From: Mesobacillus jeotgali
Lineage (GTDB): Bacteria; Bacillota; Bacilli; Bacillales; Cytobacillaceae
Reading direction: 5' to 3'
Assembly (NCBI RefSeq): GCF_002874535.1
Contig: NZ_CP025025.1
Coordinates: forward strand, 556,001 to 620,000
Length of the DNA: 64,000 nt
Shown here: positions 35,311-43,815 of the stretch, one piece after another
How the letters are laid out: every line of letters starts with the position of its first letter
Numbering within the stretch: the first letter of the stretch is position 1
Program-made: the position numbers and the translations under genes
The notes under the pieces: generated by a model
The model's database searches: none
What the model saw: the letters and a program-made list of their open reading frames with translations, nothing else
Told to the model about the DNA's origin: nothing

Positions 35311-35493
35311 ATGGAGCCGTTATTTGGTTTGTTCGGCCTGTTTGGGGTATTGTTGTCAATCGGATTGCCAATCGTTCTTATTGTGCTTTTTGTCATGCTG
35401 GTCACCAGCACAAAAAGGCAGGAAGCGTTATTGACCGAGATCCTAGCTGAGTTGAGAAGGAAGAATTCGACTGAGGATCATCTGAATCGATAA
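35311..35493 (+). CDS. Small membrane protein at the end of the lia operon
   Basis: 60 residues: a Phe/Leu/Gly-rich membrane segment (about 4-33) and an amphipathic charged tail (RQEALLTEILAELRRKN). AGGGAGGTG precedes the ATG, 17 bp after liaR, so it is probably cotranscribed. Not part of the B. subtilis lia operon; function unknown. Confidence 0.75.
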   Translation: MEPLFGLFGLFGVLLSIGLPIVLIVLFVMLVTSTKRQEALLTEILAELRRKNSTEDHLNR

Positions 35494-35521
35494 AACAAAA
35501 AAGAGGCCAGTGGCCCCTTAC

Positions 35522-35716
35522 TTAATTTGCTTTCTTATCGATTACATCTAACTTCATAAGCATTTCGCTCAACGCTATGGATATGACTTCCCGTTCTTCA
35601 AACTCATTTGGATAACGGGAAGCACTATTTATATAGTTATGCTTTTCAGCTAACTTTTCCTTTATCTTTTTACACATCCAGAGCTGGTAATCAGAAAGTT
35701 CCAGTTGTCTAAGCAT
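35522..35716 (-). CDS. Small soluble protein, unknown
   Basis: 64 residues, charged and probably helical, starting MLRQLELSDYQLWMCKKIKE. A good minus-strand site, AAGGAGTGGGTG, precedes the ATG. A short hairpin with T-tail (35497-35519) lies after the stop. Not recognised. Confidence 0.65.
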   Translation of the reverse strand: MLRQLELSDYQLWMCKKIKEKLAEKHNYINSASRYPNEFEEREVISIALSEMLMKLDVIDKKAN

Positions 35717-35967
35717 TTGTCACCCACTCCTTCGTTAGTTATCCATTACCCGCGGGCCAAGCCTGCTTAAACGCTTTATCCAAGATTATCAGAATGGGAA
35801 AAATTGAGAAAATTCCAGTGTGCCGCTGCTGAACTAGATTTAATCAAACGTTTAATTAACATGGATCAGTGAATGAATGAGACAGTAGCAGGCAGTAACA
35901 GCGTCAGAAACTGGGCTGATTAAGTGTCCGCTTCTTCCTTCAGGGCTAGGTTCTTACAGATAATCAC

Positions 35968-36410
35968 GAAACCGGTCATATCCGTTGCTTAAGTGCCGGG
36001 TTATTCCATTTAATCAGGAGACCGGGAACATATTAGTTGTAAGAGTGCCCGGTTATTCGATTTGACCACGAGACCGGGAACATATTTGTTGTTTATGTGC
36101 CCGGTTATTCCATTTGAGTAGAAGACCGGGAACATATTAGTTGTAAAAGTGCCCGGTTATTCGATTTGACCACGAGACCGGGAACATATTTGTTGTTTAT
36201 GTGCCCGGTTATTCCATTTGAGTAGAAGACCGGGAACATATTAGTTGTAAAAGTGCCCGGTTATTCGATTTGACCACGAGACCGGAACATATCAGTTGTA
36301 AAAGTGCCCGGTTATTCGATTTGATCACGAGACTGGGAACATATTTGTTGTTTATGTGCCCTGTTATTCCATTTGGCAAGAGACCGGGAACATATCCAAT
36401 TTTTATATGC
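35968..36410 (+). repeat. Tandem array of 52-bp hairpin units (CCGGG...CCCGG)
   Basis: Units begin with GACCGGGAACATAT at 36020, 36072, 36124, 36176, 36228, 36280 and 36331 (52 bp each, later ones 51), with a diverged unit at 35968 and a truncated one from 36382. Each contains CCGGGAAC ... GTGCCCGG, able to form a hairpin. Two unit versions alternate over part of the array, giving a 104-bp super-period. The surrounding stretch 35717-36469 holds no supportable gene. Confidence 0.9.
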
Positions 36411-36469
36411 GGGCGGGGTTAATGCACCAGGGAGAAAATGTTTCATTCCATGAACACATCAGGAAAAAC

Positions 36470-36498
36470 TTGCTAAAATAATTATGTAATTGTAAAAT
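36470..36498 (+). promoter_or_regulatory. Sigma-A-like promoter of the ABC-F leader
   Basis: TTGCTA (36470-36475), 17-bp spacer, TAAAAT (36493-36498), 35 bp before the leader ORF. Confidence 0.7.
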
Positions 36499-36532
36499 AA
36501 AACTAACTATTACTGAACGGAGGTGAGGAGAG

Positions 36533-36688
36533 ATGATCAAGACTGTTTTTGTACGAGGATTTTGGAATGAGTTCCTTTATTTTTGTCGTGCAAAATTTGC
36601 TGTTGCAGCTGCCAACGGGATACGTATGCCCTTTTTTAACAGCTCAATATCAAATACAAACGGTTGGATCATCTCTTTTCCCGCTTAA
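36533..36688 (+). CDS. Leader peptide ORF upstream of the ABC-F gene
   Basis: 51 codons with a strong site, GGAGGTGAGGAG. The product starts MIKTVFVRGFWNEFLYFCRA and has no recognised domain. It is followed by two intrinsic terminators and then the ABC-F gene. That layout is the known plan for ribosome-mediated attenuation of antibiotic-responsive ABC-F genes, where a stalled ribosome on the leader prevents termination. Confidence 0.65.
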   Translation: MIKTVFVRGFWNEFLYFCRAKFAVAAANGIRMPFFNSSISNTNGWIISFPA

Positions 36689-36708
36689 TTGCAAGCTTCG
36701 GTGAATGG

Positions 36709-36732
36709 GGAGGGCTCTTTTGCCCTCCTTTT
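36709..36732 (+). terminator. First leader terminator (ABC-F attenuator)
   Basis: GGAGGGC, loop TCTTTT, GCCCTCC, TTTT. Confidence 0.85.
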
Positions 36733-36751
36733 GTATTCATTGTATTGCTGG

Positions 36752-36786
36752 AGCCAGGAGCAGAGCCATCTGCCCCTGGCTTTTTT
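36752..36786 (+). terminator. Second leader terminator (ABC-F attenuator)
   Basis: AGCCAGGAGCAG and CTGCCCCTGGCT (one mismatch) with six Ts, 66 bp before the ABC-F start. Confidence 0.9.
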
Positions 36787-36851
36787 GCGCTTAAAAAAAA
36801 AAAACGGGGTGCATTTGGTGAAAAGGGGGATCGTTAATAGGAGGAAAAATA

Positions 36852-38747
36852 ATGATAGCATGCAGTATTAACCATATAAGCAAAATGTACGGAGGCAATC
36901 TTATATTTGAAGATTTGTCTTTTGAAATAAACGAGAAGGACAGGGTTGGCCTGGTTGGGCCAAACGGTTGTGGCAAGACAACGTTGATGAAACTGATTGC
37001 CGGCATGGAAGAGACTGACCATGGAAAGATTCATTGGAAAAAAGGGTTGAAAATCGGCTACCTGGCTCAGATTCCTATTTATGAGGATGGGATGACCGCC
37101 AGGGGAGTCCTGGAAACAGCCTTTGAAGAGTTGCTGGCTGTTCAGGAGGAAATGAAGCAGCTTGAAACCGAGATGGCAGAAGCCGGTGAGGATTCGCTTA
37201 AGCTTGAAAGACTGCTGGCGAAATATGGTGTTCTCCAGGAGAAGTTTACTCTAGGAGGCGGTTATGAAATGGAAGCCAATATTGACCGCATTGCCAACGG
37301 CTTGAAGATTGAGACCTTGCTTGATTCGAACTTTAACAGGCTTAGCGGCGGTGAGAAAACGAAGGTAGGCCTTGGATTGAGTCTGCTCCGAAATCCAGAT
37401 TTGCTGCTTCTCGATGAGCCGACAAACCATCTTGATATTATGGCTGCCGAGTGGCTGGCTGAGTTTTTGAAAGAATACGATGGGACTGTTGTGATCATCT
37501 CGCATGACCGTTATTTCCTTGACGAAACAGCGACAAAAATCCTCGACCTGGAGGATGGCGAGATTGATCTTTATCATGCCAATTACTCTGGGTTCATTAA
37601 AGAAAAAGAGGCCAAATTACTGCGTGAATTCCAGGCGTTTGAAGAACAGCAGCGGAAAATCAAGAAGATGAAAGAGGCAATCAAGCGACTGCGTGACTGG
37701 GCAAATAGAGCAAACCCGCCAAGCGCGGCGCTTCATAAAAGGGCTACGAACATGGAGAGAGCGCTCGCCAGGATGGAGAAGCTGGACCGTCCGATTTTAA
37801 ACAGGAAGAAAATGAATTTCGAACTGGATACAGGAGCGCGCAGCGGGAAGGACGTGCTAGTTTTTAAAGATGTCCAGAAATCATTTGGAGATAGAAAACT
37901 TTTCTCAAAGGTCAATCTCCAGCTCCACTATCAGGACCGTGCGGCAATTGTCGGTGAAAATGGTTCGGGTAAAACAACGCTGCTGAAGTTCGTTCAGGGT
38001 GAACTTGCACCTGACCATGGGGAAGTCTGGAACGGAAGCAATGTCAAGATTGGGTACCTTTCACAGCATATGGAGCTTTCCAGCCAGGGTGGCACGGTGC
38101 TTGATGCATTCCGGAATGAGGTAGTAATGAATGAGGGAGAGGCCCGGAACGTGCTCGCCGGCTTCCTGTTCTATGGTCCGGATGTCTTTAAGAAAGTATC
38201 TCAGCTAAGCGGCGGCGAACGGATGAGACTGCGCCTAGCTCAGCTGATGCATCAGGATCTCAATTTCCTTATACTTGATGAACCAACTAATCATCTGGAT
38301 ATCGATTCACGTGAAGTGCTGGAAGAAGCGCTCGCAGGGTTCGAGGGAACGCTCCTGGCTGTCTCACATGACCGCTATTTCTTGAATAAGCTATTTAATA
38401 AGGTTTACTGGCTCGAAGGCGGAGATTTGACGGAAATAGAGGGCAATTATGACCGTGCGAGAGTGAAAATGGCAGAGAAACGGAAGCAGTGGGAGGCTGG
38501 TGCTCCTGCTCCGGCGGAATCCGTAAAGCCTCCTTTAAGAGAAGAAAAAGTAAAAGATCCTGTTGTTACTCATAGCGAAGAAGCTCTGTTCGAAGAAATC
38601 GAGAATCATGAAAAGTCGATTGGCGAGCTTGAACAGCAAATGGAGATCATGACCGATCTTGAATTGCTCCAGAAGCTCCACGCTGAAAAAGAAATTTTAG
38701 AGTCACAACGAAATCAGCTGTATTCCAAACTTGAGGAAATTTCATAA
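36852..38747 (+). CDS. ABC-F family ATPase (translation factor / ribosome protection type)
   Basis: 631 residues with two ABC domains and no membrane segments. Walker A motifs are GPNGCGKTT and GENGSGKTT; signatures LSGGEKTKVGL and LSGGERMRLRL; Walker B LLLLDEPTNHLD and FLILDEPTNHLD. The inter-domain linker (about 240-305) is Lys/Arg-rich, the part that reaches the peptidyl-transferase centre. A C-terminal coiled coil (about 565-631) is present. It does not obviously match YfmR, YdiF or VmlR. The attenuator upstream suggests induction by ribosome-targeting drugs or stalled ribosomes. AGGAGG before ATG 36852. Confidence 0.9.
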   Translation: MIACSINHISKMYGGNLIFEDLSFEINEKDRVGLVGPNGCGKTTLMKLIAGMEETDHGKIHWKKGLKIGYLAQIPIYEDGMTARGVLETAFEELLAVQEEMKQLETEMAEAGEDSLKLERLLAKYGVLQEKFTLGGGYEMEANIDRIANGLKIETLLDSNFNRLSGGEKTKVGLGLSLLRNPDLLLLDEPTNHLDIMAAEWLAEFLKEYDGTVVIISHDRYFLDETATKILDLEDGEIDLYHANYSGFIKEKEAKLLREFQAFEEQQRKIKKMKEAIKRLRDWANRANPPSAALHKRATNMERALARMEKLDRPILNRKKMNFELDTGARSGKDVLVFKDVQKSFGDRKLFSKVNLQLHYQDRAAIVGENGSGKTTLLKFVQGELAPDHGEVWNGSNVKIGYLSQHMELSSQGGTVLDAFRNEVVMNEGEARNVLAGFLFYGPDVFKKVSQLSGGERMRLRLAQLMHQDLNFLILDEPTNHLDIDSREVLEEALAGFEGTLLAVSHDRYFLNKLFNKVYWLEGGDLTEIEGNYDRARVKMAEKRKQWEAGAPAPAESVKPPLREEKVKDPVVTHSEEALFEEIENHEKSIGELEQQMEIMTDLELLQKLHAEKEILESQRNQLYSKLEEIS

Positions 38748-38758
38748 TATAAATTGAA

Positions 38759-38792
38759 GAAGAACTGCTTATAAGGGCAGTTCTTCCTTTAT
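38759..38792 (+). terminator. Terminator after ABC-F gene
   Basis: GAAGAACTGC and GCAGTTCTTC with T-rich tail. Confidence 0.85.
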
Positions 38793-38824
38793 TTTACTGG
38801 TAAAAATGCGCCTGATTTTCCAAT

Positions 38825-38877
38825 TCGCTATAAAAATGAAAAACTCGCTATAAAAATGAAAATGTCGCTATAAAAAC
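38825..38877 (+). repeat. 20-bp tandem repeat (TCGCTATAAAAATG type)
   Basis: TCGCTATAAAAATGAAAA starts at 38825 and 38845; a third head, TCGCTATAAAAA, starts at 38865. Exact 20-bp period, about 115 bp before the flippase gene. Layout is the same as in the array at 21491: a TCGCYA... head plus an AT-rich tail. Confidence 0.75.
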
Positions 38878-38992
38878 CTTCTCAACGAATGGGGAAGACT
38901 CACTCAAACAGCTTTTAGTTAACTCCTTCATATTGTCCGGACTTGTCTCATATGTTTATAGGAGTAAATGAGACAGGATTGGGAGAGAAGCT

Positions 38993-40324
38993 ATGAATAC
39001 TTTTTTAAAAGGGATGTCTATCCTTGTGGTTGCTACTTTTCTTGGAGAAGTGGTGGAGTTCCTCGTCAATATGATTCTGGCAAGGGAGCTCGGGGAAAGC
39101 GGGATGGGGCATTACATGACGATATTGCCGACGATTTTCCTGATCATGATGCTTGCGAGCTTTGAACTTCCTGTGTCGATTTCAAAGATGATCGCAGAGA
39201 AGGATGAGTCTTACCACCGGAGCATGATCAAACATGCCATAAGGCTTGCGGTGGTATTCACAATGGTTCTGCTAATTGCGGCTGCCATTGTGCTTCCAAT
39301 CATTCCTGTGTTCAAGGATTATCACCCCCTGCTTAAATGGGTCGTACTCTCACTCATTCCGGTGATGACGATTTCCGCTATTGCCAGGGGATTTTTCATG
39401 GGAAAACAAGATATGGGAAAAATCGCGATTTCCCATTTTCTGAGAAGGGTTGTCCAGCTCTTGTTGCTCTCGGCACTTTTTCAGTTTTTTAAGTTTGGAA
39501 GTGAAACGGCTCTTCTTGTTGCCTTTTGTACACTGGCAGGCAGCGAACTCGTCGTCTTCCTTTATCTACTACACTACTTTATTATGTCTTATCAGAGGAT
39601 TAAAAGTCTACCAGGCAAGCATGTAGGCGGGCGAGAGGTGAGGAAGAGTCTTGTGGAGGTTTCCGTTCCGACGACAGGCCTGAGGATTTTTCATTCCCTG
39701 ACGCATGCTGTCCAGCCATTTCTGATAAAATTTGCGATTGTCAGCGCTGGATTTTCAGCAGAAATGGCAACGGAACAATTCGGGATGATGGCGGGGATTG
39801 CGATGACGATTGGATTTTTCCCGGCGTTTATCGCCCATTCGTTTCTCATCATCCTGATTCCGACGGTATCGAAGGCCTATGCGGAAAAAGAGTACTTCAA
39901 GCTGCAAAAACTGCTTCAGCAGGTGATGCTGTTGACATTGCTCTATGGATTGCCTGCGGTCACTGCTTTTTACTTTTTGGCCGAGCCATTGACGATGACC
40001 TTTTTCCATTCCAAACAAGCGGCCGTCTTTTTGCAGCTGCTCGCACCATATTTCCTGTTTCATTACTTCACCATCCCGATGCAGGCCTATTTAATTGGCC
40101 TCGGATTGGTAAAGGACGCCTTTATCCATTCTGTCTATGCAACGGTCGTCACCTTCTCCTTGATTTACCTCGTCGGCTCTAGGCCAGAATGGGGAATGGA
40201 AGGAGTCATCGTCGGCATGAATACTGGCAGTATGGTCATCTTGCTGCTTCATTACCTGACGATTTGCAAAAAGATCGGCATTACCTGGATGGCTAAGAGT
40301 CCAATCAAAGATTCGCGATATTAA
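38993..40324 (+). CDS. Flippase of the SpoVB/MurJ (MOP) superfamily
   Basis: 443 residues, about 12-14 membrane segments, opening FLKGMSILVVATFLGEVVEF. The polytopic pattern and AYLIGLGLVKDAFIHSV fit polysaccharide or lipid-linked precursor flippases like SpoVB and YtgP, but it is shorter than those (about 520). The substrate is unknown. Ribosome site is weak (GGGAGAGAAGCT). Confidence 0.8.
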   Translation: MNTFLKGMSILVVATFLGEVVEFLVNMILARELGESGMGHYMTILPTIFLIMMLASFELPVSISKMIAEKDESYHRSMIKHAIRLAVVFTMVLLIAAAIVLPIIPVFKDYHPLLKWVVLSLIPVMTISAIARGFFMGKQDMGKIAISHFLRRVVQLLLLSALFQFFKFGSETALLVAFCTLAGSELVVFLYLLHYFIMSYQRIKSLPGKHVGGREVRKSLVEVSVPTTGLRIFHSLTHAVQPFLIKFAIVSAGFSAEMATEQFGMMAGIAMTIGFFPAFIAHSFLIILIPTVSKAYAEKEYFKLQKLLQQVMLLTLLYGLPAVTAFYFLAEPLTMTFFHSKQAAVFLQLLAPYFLFHYFTIPMQAYLIGLGLVKDAFIHSVYATVVTFSLIYLVGSRPEWGMEGVIVGMNTGSMVILLLHYLTICKKIGITWMAKSPIKDSRY

Positions 40325-40384
40325 GAGGATTATAAGGACTTTTACAGAATTAATTAAACAGCTTAATTTTTCAGGAGTGATGGT

Positions 40385-40825
40385 GTGGAAAAAGTATTGC
40401 GAGGGCACCATCTCCTCTGCGTGCATGGTTTCAGGGGGATGGGTTACAGTCCGGAGTTTGTGAAGAAGATGGAAAGTATCGTAAAAGATATACGGAACCC
40501 AGAGCAGGATTTTCACATAAAGGTGGTCGCTGCGTTTGATGACGCATGTATGTCCTGTCCGCATAGAGGCCTCGAGATATGCGAGGCTAGTGAGGGTTCG
40601 AATGAACATGTCCTGTCGATGGATGGAAATGTTATTCGTCATCTGGGTCTTGTGCCAGGTGAACGGTATCTAAAATCAGAGCTTGTAAAATGGACTGCGG
40701 AAAAGGTAGAACCGGATGATCTTGATGAGCTTTGCAAAAACTGTTCATGGCTATCATATGGAGTGTGCAAAGAAGGAATTGCCGAGCTCCGTGCAAACAA
40801 CAAATGCCTGACTCGCGGTGGATGA
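40385..40825 (+). CDS. DUF1284 cysteine-rich protein
   Basis: 146 residues. RGHHLLCVHGFRGMGYSPEF is the DUF1284 opening, and two four-residue-spaced Cys groups occur (CMSCPHRGLEIC and CKNCSWLSYGVC). The Cys arrangement suggests an iron-sulfur cluster or zinc. GTG 40385 follows AGGAGTGA. The terminator hairpin (AAATGCCTGA / TCAGGCATTT, 40802-40846) lies across the 3' ends of this gene and its convergent neighbour. Confidence 0.8.
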   Translation: MEKVLRGHHLLCVHGFRGMGYSPEFVKKMESIVKDIRNPEQDFHIKVVAAFDDACMSCPHRGLEICEASEGSNEHVLSMDGNVIRHLGLVPGERYLKSELVKWTAEKVEPDDLDELCKNCSWLSYGVCKEGIAELRANNKCLTRGG

Positions 40826-40835
40826 TACCATCGGG

Positions 40836-41495
40836 TCAGGCATTTTCAAATATTTCTTCTATCCTTGGGTTGTTGCCATATAAAACAAGTTTGTCGCCAG
40901 GCTCAAGTTTTGTATCATATGCTTTTTGACGGATATTGATCTCGCCTCTCCTGATGAACAGGAGCATAACATCATCCTCTTTATCCACTATTTCATCAAA
41001 CGTCCTCTCCGCAAATTGGGAATCTTCTTTTATAGCAATTTCCCGTACCTCATCATCTTCGTCCATTAATAGAACATCACTGATTGGCAAATCAGCCAAC
41101 TCGTAATTCTCCTTCAATTCACTTTGCATCTTCTTACCCATCATTCTTTGTACGAATGGTGCTCTCAACACAAATAGGAGCACTAAAAGTCCGCCTGCGA
41201 TATAGGCAATTTCCATCGTATAAAAATTATCGGTTAAAAGGTTGCTTATGGCAGAAATGATTACCGCCAGCGAGAAGGCCCCAAACAGAATCAAGAATGC
41301 ACCTAATCTTCTCCGAACCGGATGGTCGATGATCAACTCGGATTCACCGGTGGTAAAACCAGTGCCGGTAAGCATGGAAATGACCTGGAACCGTGCAATC
41401 TTTCTGTCCAGCCCGGTTGCTACAAAAATTGATGTGTTAATCTCAATCACAGTAAAAACAATGAACAGATATATGAAAATAAATAGAATACCCAT
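40836..41495 (-). CDS. Membrane protein with TrkA-C domain
   Basis: About 219 residues: two or three membrane segments in the first 110 residues, then an acidic linker and a TrkA-C (RCK_C) domain (about 140-219; KLEPGDKLVLYGNNPRIEEIF). Such domains bind nucleotides or ions and regulate transport. The ATG at 41495 is preferred, 9 bases after GAGGGGG; an upstream ATG (41504) overlaps it. Confidence 0.8.
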   Translation of the reverse strand: MGILFIFIYLFIVFTVIEINTSIFVATGLDRKIARFQVISMLTGTGFTTGESELIIDHPVRRRLGAFLILFGAFSLAVIISAISNLLTDNFYTMEIAYIAGGLLVLLFVLRAPFVQRMMGKKMQSELKENYELADLPISDVLLMDEDDEVREIAIKEDSQFAERTFDEIVDKEDDVMLLFIRRGEINIRQKAYDTKLEPGDKLVLYGNNPRIEEIFENA

Positions 41496-41550
41496 TGCCA
41501 CCATCCCCCTCGCAGTATCTAGTATTGATCGTCGAGGTGTGAATTAAACA

Positions 41551-41580
41551 AAAATAGACCGGGGAAGTAATTCCCCGGAC
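41551..41580. terminator. Bidirectional terminator
   Basis: GACCGGGGAA, loop GTAA, TTCCCCGGAC, flanked by A and T runs on both sides. Confidence 0.9.
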
Positions 41581-41584
41581 ATTT

Positions 41585-41848
41585 TTATCGTTGTTCTTGT
41601 AAGTTCTCGTTGTAATAGTTTACACCGTACATAGCGCCTTCACTGACCATTTTATTGTCTTCAACGTCCAATGGGTCAGGGTTGCCGGCTTTCTGTACAG
41701 GAATTACATCTGTCTTCGATGGCATGATTTTTTCCTTTGCTTTTGTAGCCATACCGATTAGTTTTTCTTTGTTTTCAGGCTTCATTGCCATCCACAATGC
41801 TGCGGCTCCTGCGCCTAACATGACCGCGTTTTTAGTTTTGGTTTGCAT
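41585..41848 (-). CDS. Small YtxH-like protein
   Basis: 87 residues: a short Ala-rich hydrophobic segment (VMLGAGAAALWMAM) followed by a lysine-rich helix and a polar tail. The plan resembles YtxH-type stress proteins but identity is uncertain. AGGAGGG precedes the ATG. Confidence 0.6.
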   Translation of the reverse strand: MQTKTKNAVMLGAGAAALWMAMKPENKEKLIGMATKAKEKIMPSKTDVIPVQKAGNPDPLDVEDNKMVSEGAMYGVNYYNENLQEQR

Positions 41849-42015
41849 AGTTTTTCCCTCCTATAATAATTGTGCGTTTTCTAATGTCTATACTCCTATT
41901 TACCCGGTTCACAAAACTGAGAAACATTTTTAAAATGGAATCTCTGCCAATCGTTTCAAAACTTCTTTTTAAGGGAAGAGTATTACTTGATTATTAAAAG
42001 AAAGGTCTGAGACCA

Positions 42016-42954
42016 TTGAAACATACATTTAATGATAATAAATGGATGTGGTTTGATTATGAGGATGGGGATCAGCAGGAGTTAAGAGAGCTGGTTCCAA
42101 ATAGTCCTGGATATGAAAATTGGTTTGAAAATATAAATGACAGAAAGACTAACCTGCTTGAGCTGGACACTCAAACAAGGGGAAAGGAATATATTTGGGG
42201 TTCCCTTATTTACCAACAGGATATTGAGGATAAGAGCGAGAAAAATATTTTTCACTTTTGGATCAGCAGGGACTTCTTTGTATTGGTTGATTTCGACTTT
42301 TCTGTTCTTAAAGCGAATCCAGTAGCGATCCACAAACAAATGAATCAGGCAGAGAATGCGGTAGAAGGATTTTTTATAATATTAGGAGAGATTCTTGTAA
42401 GCTATCTACAGAAGATTGATGGTTATGAAGAAAGGCTTCATGATCTGTTATGGGAAATGAAAGAGCACAACAACCGTGAAATTCTTGAAAAAATATATGA
42501 AAACCGACATGAATTGTTGGTTTGGAAAAACTTAGTTGTTCCTATTGTGGAATTAAGGTTCGTTGCAGAGGAAGCCTATGGCCGCGAGATGCATGAAAAA
42601 ACTGAATTCACCAGGGTTGTCACTCGTGTCGAGCGGATTCGGACATTGCTTGATGAATATCAGCATGCAATCGATACGATGGTCAATCTCGAAGAAGTGG
42701 TCTCAACCCATCGAGGAAATGAAATCATGAAAACTTTGACTGTCATGACGATACTCTTTACCCCCGTTACAGCATGGGGAGCAGTGTGGGGGATGAATTT
42801 CAAGGTCATGCCTGAGCTCGAGTGGAAGTTTGGCTATGCATTTGCGGGTGTTTTAATTTTAGCTTCAACCGTGGGGATTTATTATTACTTGAAAAAGAAA
42901 GGCTGGATGGGAGATATTTTGAGAGTTAAAAAGAAGAATAGGTTCTTTGGATAA
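42016..42954 (+). CDS. CorA-family magnesium transporter
   Basis: 312 residues: a large acidic N-terminal cytoplasmic domain, a long helix, and two membrane segments at the end. The signature GMN is present in WGMNFKVMPEL at the end of TM1; TM2 is FAGVLILASTVGIYYYL. Equivalent to YfjQ-type CorA proteins; transports magnesium or cobalt. The start is TTG 42016 with GAAAGG 10 bases upstream. Confidence 0.9.
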   Translation: MKHTFNDNKWMWFDYEDGDQQELRELVPNSPGYENWFENINDRKTNLLELDTQTRGKEYIWGSLIYQQDIEDKSEKNIFHFWISRDFFVLVDFDFSVLKANPVAIHKQMNQAENAVEGFFIILGEILVSYLQKIDGYEERLHDLLWEMKEHNNREILEKIYENRHELLVWKNLVVPIVELRFVAEEAYGREMHEKTEFTRVVTRVERIRTLLDEYQHAIDTMVNLEEVVSTHRGNEIMKTLTVMTILFTPVTAWGAVWGMNFKVMPELEWKFGYAFAGVLILASTVGIYYYLKKKGWMGDILRVKKKNRFFG

Positions 42955-42956
42955 AA

Positions 42957-42984
42957 ATAAAAAATCGCCCGTGGGCGATTTTTT
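42957..42984. terminator. Bidirectional terminator between corA-like and DUF3243 genes
   Basis: AAAAATCGCCC, GT, GGGCGATTTTTTA. It overlaps the stop of the DUF3243 gene by two bases. Confidence 0.88.
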
Positions 42985-43315
42985 ATTCTGCCAATTTTAC
43001 AAGCATATGTGCAAGTGAATGCTGCTCTTCTTTAGTGCCAACTTTCCAAAGTTCCTGCAGCAGCTGCTCCTCTTTGTTACGCGGTGTTACGTTATCAGCA
43101 AGATAATCGGCTACCTTTTCAGCCGTTTTCGCAAGCTGCTCTTCATTCAAACCGGCAGTTTTACCAAGTTTGATCCGTTTGCTTAAATAAGTCCTGAACT
43201 CATTGAAATCACCCAGAATCTCATCAGCCTGCTGCGTATCCATCCGTTCAAGCGTCTCATCCACCTTGCTAGTATCGACTTCGCCATCTTTATGAATCAT
43301 ATGGTCTTTTTCCAT
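42983..43315 (-). CDS. DUF3243-family protein (YmfJ-like)
   Basis: 110 residues. The last 70 residues (FRTYLSKRIKLGKTAGLNEE through NKEEQLLQELWKVGTKEEQH) match the YmfJ/DUF3243 pattern; an extra charged N-terminal 35 residues is present. Function unknown. AGGAGG precedes the ATG, and a sigma-B-like promoter lies upstream. Confidence 0.8.
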   Translation of the reverse strand: MEKDHMIHKDGEVDTSKVDETLERMDTQQADEILGDFNEFRTYLSKRIKLGKTAGLNEEQLAKTAEKVADYLADNVTPRNKEEQLLQELWKVGTKEEQHSLAHMLVKLAE

Positions 43316-43348
43316 GTTAAAAACCTCCTCGTAAAAGATATATATTAA

Positions 43349-43375
43349 ATACCCCGGTGCCGGAAACTAGTAAAC
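43349..43375 (-). promoter_or_regulatory. Candidate sigma-B promoter of DUF3243 gene
   Basis: On the minus strand GTTTAC, 15-bp spacer, GGGTAT. The -35 lies inside an inverted repeat with 9-bp arms AGTAAACCT (43369) and AGGTTTACT (about 43419). Confidence 0.5.
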
Positions 43376-43494
43376 CTTGAGGAGCACATTCGAAATAGAC
43401 AATGCAAAATCTCTTGAGGTTTACTGCTTAGCTGCTCAGTGATTTTTACTAATCCAAAAATGAAAATTCAATATAAGATGAAAAGAGGGTAATC

Positions 43495-43530
43495 AAAAAA
43501 GGTGCGGGCCGCTTGGCCTGCACCTTTTTT
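43495..43530. terminator. Terminator of the tandem mini-ORF transcript
   Basis: AAAAAAGGTGCGGGCC, GCTT, GGCCTGCACCTTTTTT: strong in both directions; on the minus strand it ends the mini-ORF unit. Confidence 0.88.
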
Positions 43531-43604
43531 GAGTCCGACATACGGACGATGGGAGGAGTATTCAGCTGTTGCTATTCAATTTGCGCTACTGGGGTAAATC
43601 GATA

Positions 43605-43709
43605 TTAAATGTATCGATTTAAGACCAGCGTGCCTTGAGACAGCAGCGCGAATCTTCCTCCACTTGCGTAGCCAATGACGTATTCCGAAGTTGTCGTAAA
43701 GTCTTTCAA
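43605..43709 (-). CDS. Mini-ORF, copy 1 of a tandem pair (34 residues)
   Basis: Reads TTG-start, then KDFTTTSEYVIGYASGGRF and a tail ending LNRYI. The site AAGGGG stands about 8 bases upstream; an in-frame ATG at 43727 would add six residues. It is 62% or so identical in protein to copy 2, and several codons differ only in the third base (TTC/TTT, CTG/CTA, TAC/TAT), which suggests selection on the peptide. A hairpin (AAATCGATA / TATCGATTT) overlaps the stop. Family unknown. Confidence 0.55.
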   Translation of the reverse strand: MKDFTTTSEYVIGYASGGRFALLSQGTLVLNRYI

Positions 43710-43815
43710 CTTAACCAGCCCCTTCATTACTAGTATTGGCGTTGCTCATATCCTGCGGACGAACTTAGAGGAGTGCTCTACTAAAGCTATTCAAAAGCAA
43801 TGTGGTCAATCGATA

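Noticed and set aside
35968-36410. CRISPR array
   Set aside because: The 52-bp units abut directly; there are no unique spacers and no cas genes.
36689-36871. 60-codon frame between leader ORF and ABC-F gene
   Set aside because: It runs through both terminator hairpins and has no ribosome site.
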